Assembly: GCA_964612525.1 (NCBI GenBank)
Contig: CAZTCQ010000040.1
Coordinates: 1 to 22,826 of the forward strand
Reading direction: 5' to 3'
Length of the DNA stretch: 22,826 nucleotides
Source: JAGNRR01 sp964612525
GTDB taxonomy: Bacteria > Bacteroidota > Bacteroidia > Chitinophagales > Chitinophagaceae
Shown here: in pieces, positions 7,709-15,183 of the stretch
Position numbering within the stretch: the first letter of the stretch is position 1
Layout of the letters: every line of letters starts with the position of its first letter
Position numbers and translations under genes: made by a program
Notes under the pieces: model-generated
What the model was told of the DNA's origin: nothing
Databases searched by the model: none
What the model saw: only the letters and a program-made list of their open reading frames with translations

Positions 7709-8281
7709 ATGAAGCGAATCATTGTTTTGTTAATCTGTATTTTATCTGTTCAATTTGCCATGGCTCAAAGGGACCATAGCTATGTAATGGGTTACCAAAC
7801 CGCTACTATTTCAGTTAGAGACAATAGCTTTTTCTCACAATTACATTTTCCTGGAGAAAACCCAGTATGCGGTTTTTATGATCGTTGGTCACAAAATTTT
7901 TATACCTGTGATTATAGCACCTATAGAGAAATTGAAGAAGACGTTATAGAACCTACCTCAAAAGCTTGTTGTGAGACCATTGACTTTGACGCAAGAAAAT
8001 ACTACGGATCGTTAACAGTCAACGGAATGGTGGATACTGTAGAGTGGGATAATTTAATCATTAAGCTCCACACGGACAATGCAGTGTATGTAATAAAAAC
8101 CGACGAAAAAGAAATTGATGCTTTTTACGATCAATTTTATTCAAAAGGCCGAATGGGAAAATTGAACATCCGATTGACCCTAGTGACGTACGACAATGTG
8201 GTGGAACACCGCAGAGAAATCCCTGAACAAATGAAGCGATTTAAAAAACGCAAGAAGTTGGTGAAATTTCTACGTTTCTAA
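7709..8281 (+). CDS. Exported protein of unknown function with four mature cysteines
   Basis: A 190-residue protein with a clear Sec signal peptide (MKRIIVLLICILSVQFAMAQ, residues 1-20). The mature part carries Cys54, Cys67, Cys87 and Cys88, which could form two disulfides in the periplasm or bind a metal. A beta-rich middle (GSLTVNGMVDTVEW, NLIIKLHTDNAVYVIKTD) follows. The C-terminal 20 residues are strongly basic (KRFKKRKKLVKFLRF). There is no lipobox and no sorting domain. I do not recognise a family. The gap to tsaD is 21 bases, so the two genes are probably cotranscribed from the promoter at 7694. This is more likely chance Bacteroidota operon packing than a shared function. Confidence 0.7.
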   Translation: MKRIIVLLICILSVQFAMAQRDHSYVMGYQTATISVRDNSFFSQLHFPGENPVCGFYDRWSQNFYTCDYSTYREIEEDVIEPTSKACCETIDFDARKYYGSLTVNGMVDTVEWDNLIIKLHTDNAVYVIKTDEKEIDAFYDQFYSKGRMGKLNIRLTLVTYDNVVEHRREIPEQMKRFKKRKKLVKFLRF

Positions 8282-8302
8282 GCAAAAATCAAACTATTTA
8301 TT

Positions 8303-9304
8303 GTGATTAAAATTTTGGCGATTGAAAGCTCATGCGATGATACCAGCGCGGCAGTGCTGTGGGACAATACTGTAAAAAGCAATCTAATTTATAACCAGGC
8401 TATCCATGAGCAGTATGGAGGTGTGGTGCCCGAGGCAGCTAGTAGAGAGCATATCAAAAACATACTACCCGTAATTGATGCCGCTCTCAAAAAAGCATGC
8501 ACGACTTTAAAAGAATTGGACGCCATCGCCTACACACAAAGTCCAGGGCTTATTGGTTCTTTATTAGTCGGTGCTCATACTGCTAAATCTTTATCACAAG
8601 TTCTATCTGTTCCGCTATTATCTGTTCAACACTTACAAGCTCATATTTTATCTTGTCTTATCGAAGAGCCGCGGCCTAACTTTCCATTTTTGTGCCTTAC
8701 CGTCAGTGGCGGTCACACTCAGTTAGTGCTGTGTCATTCCGCTTCTAAAATGGAAGTAATTGGAGAGACACAAGATGACGCAGCCGGTGAAGCCTTTGAC
8801 AAAACAGCGAAATTATTTGGCTTAAAGTACCCAGGTGGACCTTTAGTTGACAAATATGCCAAAGAAGGAAACCCAAACGCCTTTGAGTTTGCAAAGCCAA
8901 AAGCCGAAGGACTGAACTTTAGTTTTTCGGGTCTTAAAACTTCTGTACTTTACTTTTTGCAAAAAGAAATGAGGAAGGACGATCAGTTCATAAAAGATAA
9001 CCTCAACGACTTATGCGCCTCCGTTCAAAAAACGATAGTAGACATCCTATTAGCTAATTTAGAAAAAGCGGTTGCTCATACTAAGGTGAATAATGTATGC
9101 ATAGCAGGTGGGGTATCCGCAAATTCAGAATTACGTAAGCGATTTGAATCTTTAGGAAAAGAAAAAGATTGGAACACCTATGTGCCAAAATTTGAATACT
9201 GTACAGACAATGCTGCCATGATTGGCATTGTGGGCTATTACAAATTTTTAGATAAGGACTTTGCCTCTCTGGATACTCCTACCGAGGCACGTTCTAAGTT
9301 TTAA
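8303..9304 (+). CDS. tsaD: tRNA N6-adenosine threonylcarbamoyltransferase
   Basis: TsaD transfers the threonylcarbamoyl group from TC-AMP to A37 of ANN-decoding tRNAs, working with TsaB and TsaE, which are not in this window. The length of 333 residues is normal. The ASKHA-fold signatures are present: ILAIESSCDDTSAAVL at the N-terminus, metal ligands His110 and His114 in HLQAHILS, SGGHTQLVL at 135-143, AAGEAFDKTAKLFGL near 160-173, and Asp302 in the TDNAAMIG motif as the third metal ligand. Translation starts at a GTG (8303), because the conserved N-terminus begins immediately after it and there is no earlier ATG in frame. It ends 52 bases from a convergent gene without a clear terminator. 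Confidence 0.97.
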   Translation: MIKILAIESSCDDTSAAVLWDNTVKSNLIYNQAIHEQYGGVVPEAASREHIKNILPVIDAALKKACTTLKELDAIAYTQSPGLIGSLLVGAHTAKSLSQVLSVPLLSVQHLQAHILSCLIEEPRPNFPFLCLTVSGGHTQLVLCHSASKMEVIGETQDDAAGEAFDKTAKLFGLKYPGGPLVDKYAKEGNPNAFEFAKPKAEGLNFSFSGLKTSVLYFLQKEMRKDDQFIKDNLNDLCASVQKTIVDILLANLEKAVAHTKVNNVCIAGGVSANSELRKRFESLGKEKDWNTYVPKFEYCTDNAAMIGIVGYYKFLDKDFASLDTPTEARSKF

Positions 9305-9356
9305 TTTACAGGAGCGGTCAAACTTTTGAAGCACATTGACTAAAAATTAAAGGAAT

Positions 9357-10490
9357 CTATTCGCTTTCGAAAACCAATACTTTTTCCTGTACATCTAATT
9401 TATAATTTCCAAACATTGAAAGTACCGACGGACCAATTAATATTTCAGCCTTAGCATTTTTCGAAATAAAGGCATCTACATTTTCTATAGTCCGGTTACC
9501 GACTTTCAACTTGCGCAACACCACATAGGTAGCAGGCGCTGTACTGCCATCAGAAAACAGGAAGGGTTTATCACCGACCCAATCTGCCTTTTTAATACTG
9601 CCGGCTTCAATCATTTTTTTTGCTAAGGTTTCAGAAATTACTGCGTCTGTTGTCCATTGGTCAAATGCAAATTCAGTGCTCACCGATTCATTAACTGTCA
9701 TGGGCATAACATACAAAGCTGCTCTTTTTCGCATTGGAATTACATTACCATCTCCTCTCTGATAAACGGGCTTTTTTTTATCCGTCGAATAGGTAGGCTC
9801 TTCTTTTAAAAATTGCAATTGCTTCACTGTAAAATTATCAAAGCTGGCGGTTAGCAAACCGCCTACTGCCAATCCAAATTCATCGCCATAAAATTTATAC
9901 ACCGGTCCGCTGGCGATAAATTGTTTATTCAAGTAATAATGTAAGCGACTACCCATTTTATGTATACTCAAAGTCGGATTGAACAAGCTTTCTGCATTGG
10001 AACCAAGCTTTACAATCTCTCCTTTCCACTCACCCTTTTGACGAGATCCGTAGTAGACTTCTCTTTGATTACCATTCTGTGAAAAACCAAAACAATGAAA
10101 ATCATCTCCTTGTTTGCCGTATAAAATATAAGCCGTGCCATCCAAATTCTCATTCGGAATGCGCATTTCACTTTCAATAATCCAATCATCAGCTTCATTC
10201 AAAACCTTTGTTTGATTTACGTCTGCAAGCGAAAAGTTGTTTTTATGCTGGTTTTTTATATGGTAATACCCTTTCTCAAAATAAAATTCATTTTCAGCAT
10301 ACTTTCCTTCTAACCAATTGTTTTGGTTATTCTGAAAACTTTCGTAGAATAAAATGTGTTTTGAGTCATTTATATTGACCGTGCTTCGTGGCATAGGAGT
10401 GCGACCCATCTGAGGATACTGAGAGGTAGCTACTCCCATAATAAAATAGAGCACCACTAAACCAACACTAAGTAATTGTTTTTTGTTCAT
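9357..10490 (-). CDS. Exported LamG-like / retropepsin-like fusion with altered catalytic motif
   Basis: A 377-residue protein from the ATG at 10490; a TTG 27 bases upstream would give an unlikely extension. A signal peptide or N-terminal anchor occupies residues 1-24. Residues ~45-225 look like a concanavalin-A/laminin-G type sandwich (LFYESFQNNQNNW, ESEMRIP, GLAVGGLLTASFDNFTV). Residues ~250-373 follow the clan AA retropepsin-like family found in bacterial secreted proteins: IPMRKRAALYVMPMTVN, FSDGSTAPATYVVLRKLKVG, ENVDAFIS, and the hydrophobic-Gly element ILIGPSVLSMFG. The catalytic Asp is present (Asp277), but the expected Asp-Thr/Ser-Gly is Asp-Gln-Trp, so peptidase activity is doubtful. 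The start overlaps the upstream membrane-protein gene by 23 bases, suggesting translational coupling. It is the last gene of the leftward block. Confidence 0.75.
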   Translation of the reverse strand: MNKKQLLSVGLVVLYFIMGVATSQYPQMGRTPMPRSTVNINDSKHILFYESFQNNQNNWLEGKYAENEFYFEKGYYHIKNQHKNNFSLADVNQTKVLNEADDWIIESEMRIPNENLDGTAYILYGKQGDDFHCFGFSQNGNQREVYYGSRQKGEWKGEIVKLGSNAESLFNPTLSIHKMGSRLHYYLNKQFIASGPVYKFYGDEFGLAVGGLLTASFDNFTVKQLQFLKEEPTYSTDKKKPVYQRGDGNVIPMRKRAALYVMPMTVNESVSTEFAFDQWTTDAVISETLAKKMIEAGSIKKADWVGDKPFLFSDGSTAPATYVVLRKLKVGNRTIENVDAFISKNAKAEILIGPSVLSMFGNYKLDVQEKVLVFESE

Positions 10491-10794
10491 ACCAATAAAA
10501 AAGAATCGTAGCAGCAAGATAAAACAATAAATAAACTAGACAATCAACTAAATCAAAAGTACCTGTTATTATTCCCAACTTTTGAAACCACTCAAAAGCA
10601 AAAAAAACAAGCAAAGGAATCAATCTCAATGCACTAAATAAAGTCGGTTTCCAAATCCATAAAAAAGCATAGCCAAAAGAAAAAGCCCACAAGCCATCTG
10701 GAACATAGTTTCTCACCCAATGGTTAGACAAGGGTAGCGAATAAATAATGATGCCAATTAATAATGGCACTAAAACGAAGAGAGCTTTTCGCAC
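10468..10794 (-). CDS. Small polytopic membrane protein, VanZ-like topology
   Basis: A 108-residue hydrophobic protein with about four predicted membrane segments (residues ~4-20, 36-52, 58-70 and 82-102). It carries the phrases VRNYVPDGLWAFSF and TGTFDLVDCLVYLL, which resemble small VanZ-like or related uncharacterised membrane proteins of Bacteroidota. The family assignment is tentative. Translation starts at GTG (10794). It lies 53 bases after the polX-like gene and overlaps the next gene by 23 bases, so it is probably cotranscribed with both. No enzymatic motif is visible. Confidence 0.6.
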   Translation of the reverse strand: MRKALFVLVPLLIGIIIYSLPLSNHWVRNYVPDGLWAFSFGYAFLWIWKPTLFSALRLIPLLVFFAFEWFQKLGIITGTFDLVDCLVYLLFYLAATILFYWYEQKTIT

Positions 10795-10847
10795 AGCAAC
10801 TAAGGTACTAAAAAGCGCGAGCTTATTTTTTGAAAATCCGTTAAGCC

Positions 10848-12521
10848 TTAATTCCTTTTTTCATGCTGTGTCATGAGCCATTCTTCAAACTCATCCAGCG
10901 AAAACGAACTCACATTCATCGCTGGCGATAGCATTCCCTTTTGAGCGACTAACACACCATACCGAATATCATCAATCCCTTCCATTCGATGAGCGTCAGG
11001 ATTTATACTAAGCAGCACATCTTTTTTCATTGCGTAATCAATCCAACGCCAATCCATATCTAATCTGCGCGGATTGGCATTAATTTCTATAGCCACTTCA
11101 TTAGCCGCGCAAGCATCAATTATTTTTTTATGATCTAAGGGATAGCCTTGTCTTGAAGTGAGAAGCCGCCCCGTCATGTGACCAAGAATTGAACTGTATG
11201 GGTTTTCAATGGCTGCTAACAATCGGCTCATCGCCTTGTCTTCTTTCATAGTCAAGTTCTGATGAACTGAGCAGACCACCACATCAAAACTAGCCAATAC
11301 TTCATCGCTATAATCTAAACTGCCGTCACCTAAAATGTCACATTCAATACTTTTAAAAATTCGAAAGGGTTTTAATTTTTGATTGAGTACATCAATCTCC
11401 TTTTGCTGCTGTACAATTCGTTCTTCACTCAAACCTCCTGCATAGGAAGACGTTTTAGAATGATCGCTCAAGACAAAATATTCATACCCTCTATCCATAC
11501 AAGCCTGAGCCATCTCTTCAATAGTATGAACCCCATCACTCCATTGCGAATGATTATGTATGACTCCTTTAATGTCATCTAGCTCAATGATTTGTGGCAA
11601 GCCTGTTTGTGCTTGATTGAAAGCGTTTACATTGTTTCGCAAATAAGGTGGCATATACTCCATGCCTAGCTCCGAAAATATTTTATGCTCATCGTCAAAA
11701 GCAATTATTTTCGACACGTCTAATTCATTCCGAATCTCTTCAGAAAAGGAACATAAAAACTTTTCTTTTTCAAAGTCTTCCTCTGCCACTCCCATAAACT
11801 GAAATCCTAGTGAATCTCTATATCTAAAATAAAAAATCTTATCGCTCTGATGTTGAAATTCCCAATCCTCCTTTGGTAGAAAGTCAAAATCATTTTTAGT
11901 AACGGTAGAATTAGTAGCACTCATCAAAACGGAAAAGGATGCAACCGTCTCGTTCTGCCAATAGAAGTCTCCGAGCACTTTATACTTTCTGTCTTGACAT
12001 AATTCAGAAAGCATTTTCTCAATGGACGGCATTATTTGCTCTGCCTGACTCCACAAAAGATGTCCCTTATTTTCAAAGTAAAACTCAATTTTTTCTTCGA
12101 TAGCAGATTGTGTTTTGGCAGCGAACCCTTTCAGTGATATCAATTGATTTTCTTGGCAGGCTTTCAATAAATCTTCTGGACTCTCGACGCTAAGCTCTCT
12201 CCAGAGCTGTCCAATTTTCTTTGGACCGATTCCTCTTATGTTTAGTAATTCTAAAATACCAGTCGGTGTATTTTTTAGCAATTTTGAGAGCTCCGAAAGT
12301 TCCTCTCCGTCTAGTAAGCGCAAAATACTTTCAATGATTGATTTCCCAATTCCAAACTGCCCTTCTACGGCTTCTATACCCGCTTCTTCTATTTCAAAGG
12401 GTAGCTTACCAATTGCAAAAGCAGCATTTGTGTAAGACTTTGATTTAAAGCTATTCTCACCGTGAATGTCTAGCAACTTGGCTAAAGTTGAGAATTGTGC
12501 TGAAATTTCTTTGTTGGTCAT
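10848..12521 (-). CDS. polX: PolX-family protein: helix-hairpin-helix and PHP nuclease with degenerate polymerase palm
   Basis: A 557-residue protein with the layout of bacterial PolX, which combines a family-X polymerase core with a PHP 3'-5' exonuclease/phosphoesterase used in DNA repair. The N-terminal 8-kDa-like part (1-80) and the HhH element LLNIRGIGPKKIG (92-104) are clear, and the fingers-end motif HKIFSELGMEYMPPYLR is kept. The PHP domain (~317-557) retains its metal ligands: HNH 322-324, Asp329, Asp353/His354, Glu393, His420, His448, Asp509 and His511. In the palm, where PolX normally has GS-RR...D-x-D, this protein has GDFYW...ASFSV (184-198), so both catalytic aspartates are absent. 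It is probably nuclease-only. The start codon directly abuts the zapA stop (TAA ATG). Confidence 0.9.
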   Translation of the reverse strand: MTNKEISAQFSTLAKLLDIHGENSFKSKSYTNAAFAIGKLPFEIEEAGIEAVEGQFGIGKSIIESILRLLDGEELSELSKLLKNTPTGILELLNIRGIGPKKIGQLWRELSVESPEDLLKACQENQLISLKGFAAKTQSAIEEKIEFYFENKGHLLWSQAEQIMPSIEKMLSELCQDRKYKVLGDFYWQNETVASFSVLMSATNSTVTKNDFDFLPKEDWEFQHQSDKIFYFRYRDSLGFQFMGVAEEDFEKEKFLCSFSEEIRNELDVSKIIAFDDEHKIFSELGMEYMPPYLRNNVNAFNQAQTGLPQIIELDDIKGVIHNHSQWSDGVHTIEEMAQACMDRGYEYFVLSDHSKTSSYAGGLSEERIVQQQKEIDVLNQKLKPFRIFKSIECDILGDGSLDYSDEVLASFDVVVCSVHQNLTMKEDKAMSRLLAAIENPYSSILGHMTGRLLTSRQGYPLDHKKIIDACAANEVAIEINANPRRLDMDWRWIDYAMKKDVLLSINPDAHRMEGIDDIRYGVLVAQKGMLSPAMNVSSFSLDEFEEWLMTQHEKRN

Positions 12522-12788
12522 TTACGAAATCAACTTTTCAATCTTGTCAATTTCACTGAGAATCTCATCACTATTGACATCGCCACCTTCTTTGACGGCC
12601 GTCATACGAGCAATCATTGTTAGTGCAAAATAATCTTGAATGTCTCGTCCTTTATATTTTTTCTGAAAACTAGAAATTTGCTCATTAATTTCATCGGCTG
12701 TTTTTCTTACGACCGATTCTTCCTCTGATGAAACTTTTATTTTATAAGAACGATTATGTATTTTAAGATTTACGGTAACTTGAGCCAT
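12522..12788 (-). CDS. zapA: Cell division protein ZapA
   Basis: An 88-residue ZapA-family protein, which crosslinks or stabilises FtsZ filaments at the division site. The N-terminal beta part (VTVNLKIHNRSYKIKV) with ADEINEQI is the typical FtsZ-interacting head. The rest is a long helix that forms the coiled-coil dimer in known ZapA proteins. The length and the conserved NRSYKIKV / A-x-x-I-N pattern fit small ZapA proteins. Its TAA is immediately followed by the polX ATG with no spacer, so the pair is almost certainly cotranslated. A near-consensus box (TACTTTAG, complement of 12793-12800) ends only 4 bases before the ATG, probably too close to act for this gene. Confidence 0.88.
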   Translation of the reverse strand: MAQVTVNLKIHNRSYKIKVSSEEESVVRKTADEINEQISSFQKKYKGRDIQDYFALTMIARMTAVKEGGDVNSDEILSEIDKIEKLIS

Positions 12789-12800
12789 AGCTCTAAAGTA

Positions 12801-12832
12801 ATTTGATAATTTGGCGATTTGATGATTTGATG
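12801..12832. repeat. Four 8-base tandem units, consensus ATTTGATG
   Basis: The units are ATTTGATA, ATTTGGCG, ATTTGATG and ATTTGATG, followed by a partial ATT. They fill half of the 73-base spacer between the DUF58 gene and zapA. Short ATTTGATG-like repeats are frequent in Bacteroidota intergenic DNA, and copy number can vary by slippage. Confidence 0.6.
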
Positions 12833-12861
12833 ATTCTTTTAATCCACATCAGCAATTAGTA

Positions 12862-14199
12862 CTAGATATATCGCTTGGTTTTTAAGTCTAAATATTTATT
12901 AACCACATTCACTGAAAGGTCACCCGGCGTGCTATAAATACTTAAAATCCCATTCTTCCGTAATTCCTTGAGCATCATTTTCTTTTCATAGTGATATTTG
13001 TCAGCCATTGTTTTGATATAAACATCTTCCAAGCTATCACCTCTATCCTCGTGAATTGTTTTTAGCTCCGTGTTCTCAAAAAGCACCACGCACAACAGAT
13101 GCTTTTTATTCAACATGGTAAAATAAGGTAGCTTCCGTTCAAAACCCACATAGGTTTCAAAGTTGGTGAATAATAACAGCAGGCTACGCTGACCCACATC
13201 TCGCTTTACCGCAAGTTGAAGCGCGCCATAATCACTTTCTTGAAACTCTGTTTCCTGGTTATACAAACGTTCTACAATTGTGCTAAACTGCTTTTTACTT
13301 TTCGATGCTTTGATTACATCATTTATTTTATTACTAAAACTAATCAGCCCGACCTTATCGTCTTTTTGCAAAGCCACGTAGCTAAACATCAGCGCCGCAT
13401 TAATGGAATAGTCTAGTAGGCTCACTCCATTAAAAGGCATTTTCATCAAACGACTTTTGTCTAGCAAACAAAACACCTGCTGTGATTTTTCGTCCATGTA
13501 CGTATTCACCATGAAGTTAGATCGGCGAGCAGTGGCCTTCCAATTAATCGTTCGAACATCATCTCCCCGCACATAATCTTTAATTTGATCAAACTCTGTG
13601 CTCATCCCTTTTCTTACCTTACGGCTGCCGCTTAGTTGGTCTCTGGACGCGACCCCTCGAATAGAATATTGTTTTAGTTTTAGGTACGAGGGATACACTT
13701 TTACCATAAAATCTTCTTCTGTGCTATACCGTCGTTGTAAAAGTCCAATTGTTGTATTGATATACAAATGTGTTTTCCCAAAATGATACTCCCCTCTTGT
13801 AGTAGGTCGTACATTATATCGAATTGTTTTTTCAGCCTTAGCGGCTAATTTCTCTTTTATTTTAAATTTTCGTTCTTGAAACTGAACGGGCAATTCATCC
13901 AAAATAGTTAATTGAAGCGGCAAAGAATATTCGCTTATCACTTCAATAGATATTCTATTCTCATCCGTATTGCTCAACACATCGTCCATGTGTCGCTTGG
14001 CAAAAATTTCTGCTTTTGTTAAAAATAAAACCCCGTACTCCAACAAGAAAAAGAAAACTAAGCCAATTAATATAGCATGAGCAAAAATCATTAAAATAGG
14101 CACCTGCATAGACAAAATATAAAGCACCGCCACAACCGCCAATACCCAAAAAAGACGAGCCGTCAGAAATAAATCTTTTATGTAAGAACGAGGCTTCAT
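12862..14199 (-). CDS. DUF58 domain membrane protein (MoxR partner)
   Basis: A 445-residue protein. Two membrane segments at ~17-33 and 37-60 precede a cytoplasmic region. The DUF58 signature is clear at 203-234: FDQIKDYVRGDDVRTINWKATARRSNFMV, quoted here in part as YVRGDD and INWKATARR. It is followed by a vWA-like fold whose metal site begins at LLDKSRLM (Asp247, Ser249). The second serine of the usual D-x-S-x-S is replaced by Leu, so metal binding is uncertain. DUF58 proteins usually occur beside MoxR ATPases and are thought to be their clients or partners; the precise job is unknown. The start lies 3 bases after the moxR stop. The 73-base spacer after it leads into zapA. Confidence 0.9.
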   Translation of the reverse strand: MKPRSYIKDLFLTARLFWVLAVVAVLYILSMQVPILMIFAHAILIGLVFFFLLEYGVLFLTKAEIFAKRHMDDVLSNTDENRISIEVISEYSLPLQLTILDELPVQFQERKFKIKEKLAAKAEKTIRYNVRPTTRGEYHFGKTHLYINTTIGLLQRRYSTEEDFMVKVYPSYLKLKQYSIRGVASRDQLSGSRKVRKGMSTEFDQIKDYVRGDDVRTINWKATARRSNFMVNTYMDEKSQQVFCLLDKSRLMKMPFNGVSLLDYSINAALMFSYVALQKDDKVGLISFSNKINDVIKASKSKKQFSTIVERLYNQETEFQESDYGALQLAVKRDVGQRSLLLLFTNFETYVGFERKLPYFTMLNKKHLLCVVLFENTELKTIHEDRGDSLEDVYIKTMADKYHYEKKMMLKELRKNGILSIYSTPGDLSVNVVNKYLDLKTKRYI

Positions 14200-14202
14200 G
14201 GC

Positions 14203-15183
14203 TTAACGAGGCACCTCAATGTCTTTAATAATTTGTTCGATAATATCCTCCGGTGTAGCACCTTCCATTTCTTTTTCGGGGGTGAGCTGAATACGATGTC
14301 GCAAAACCGCTGGCGCTAAGTGCACCACATCATCTGGCGTCACAAAATCTCGTCCGCGCAAGGTTGCCAAAGCCTTGGAAGTATTGAGCAAGGTCACCGA
14401 CGCTCTGGGTGAAGCTCCTAAAAACAAGTCAGGATTATCGCGAGTGCTATTTATTATCTTAGCGATATATTTTAAAATATTTTCATCCACTTTTACCGAG
14501 CGCACCAAGGCTCTCAAATTACTTAGTTCCTCGCGGCTCAATACTTTTTGTACTTGCTCGATCAACTCGTGCATGGTGGTATTATTTTGATGGCGACGTA
14601 AAATTTCCACTTCATCTTCTAGCTCGGGATAGTGGACGGTAAGTTTAAATGCAAAACGGTCTAGTTGAGCCTCGGGCAACTGATAGGTGCCCTCATGCTC
14701 GACTGGATTTTGAGTAGCAATCACTAAAAAGGGCGGATCCATTTGATAAGAGTGGCCGTCAATCGTAATTTTTCGCTCTTCCATGACCTCAAATAAGGCA
14801 GCTTGGGTTTTAGCGGGCGCTCTGTTTATCTCATCGATTAAAATAATATTTCCGAATACCGGTCCTTTTCTAAATTCAAATTCCGTGGTTTTGGGATTGT
14901 AAATATTCGTACCCATTACGTCACTCGGCATTAAATCCGGCGTGAATTGAATCCGTGAAAAATCAACATCAATACAACGAGCCAATAATTTTGCAGTAAG
15001 CGTTTTTGCTACTCCGGGCACCCCTTCTAGTAAGATGTGACCGTCCGCTAACACACCGGCTAGCAAAAACTCTACGGCTTCTTCTTGCCCTACAATTACT
15101 TTGGCTAGCTCTTGTCTTAATCTTCCCATGGTGTCATACACCGCGGATACGTCTATTTTATTTTCAAATGATAATGGTTCCAT
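14203..15183 (-). CDS. MoxR-family AAA+ ATPase
   Basis: A 326-residue MoxR ATPase. It has Walker A GVPGVAKT (54-61), Walker B ILIDEI (114-119), sensor-1 ATQNP (156-160), and the family motif LPEAQLDRF (169-177) with the putative arginine finger region. The C-terminal lid contains GASPRASVTLL. MoxR proteins are chaperone-like ATPases that act on vWA-containing partners, often in metal insertion or envelope assembly. Here the natural partner is the adjacent DUF58 protein. The ATG overlaps the DUF4350 stop by one base (TAATG), which indicates translational coupling and a fixed ratio. Confidence 0.96.
   Translation of the reverse strand: MEPLSFENKIDVSAVYDTMGRLRQELAKVIVGQEEAVEFLLAGVLADGHILLEGVPGVAKTLTAKLLARCIDVDFSRIQFTPDLMPSDVMGTNIYNPKTTEFEFRKGPVFGNIILIDEINRAPAKTQAALFEVMEERKITIDGHSYQMDPPFLVIATQNPVEHEGTYQLPEAQLDRFAFKLTVHYPELEDEVEILRRHQNNTTMHELIEQVQKVLSREELSNLRALVRSVKVDENILKYIAKIINSTRDNPDLFLGASPRASVTLLNTSKALATLRGRDFVTPDDVVHLAPAVLRHRIQLTPEKEMEGATPEDIIEQIIKDIEVPR

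Noticed and set aside
9305..9356. Possible terminator between tsaD and the convergent retropepsin-like gene
   Set aside because: Only 5-base A/T-rich complementarities (GTCAA/TTGAC, TCAAA/TTTGA) without a T tract; not convincing.
12801..12832. CRISPR-like array
   Set aside because: Units are 8 bases with no spacers; this is a simple tandem repeat.
12789..12861. 6S RNA gene next to zapA, as seen in some bacteria
   Set aside because: The spacer is only 73 bases and mostly tandem repeat, too short for 6S RNA.
13961..14149. 62-codon leftward open frame inside the DUF58 gene
   Set aside because: It is a shadow frame of the N-terminal membrane segments of the DUF58 protein.
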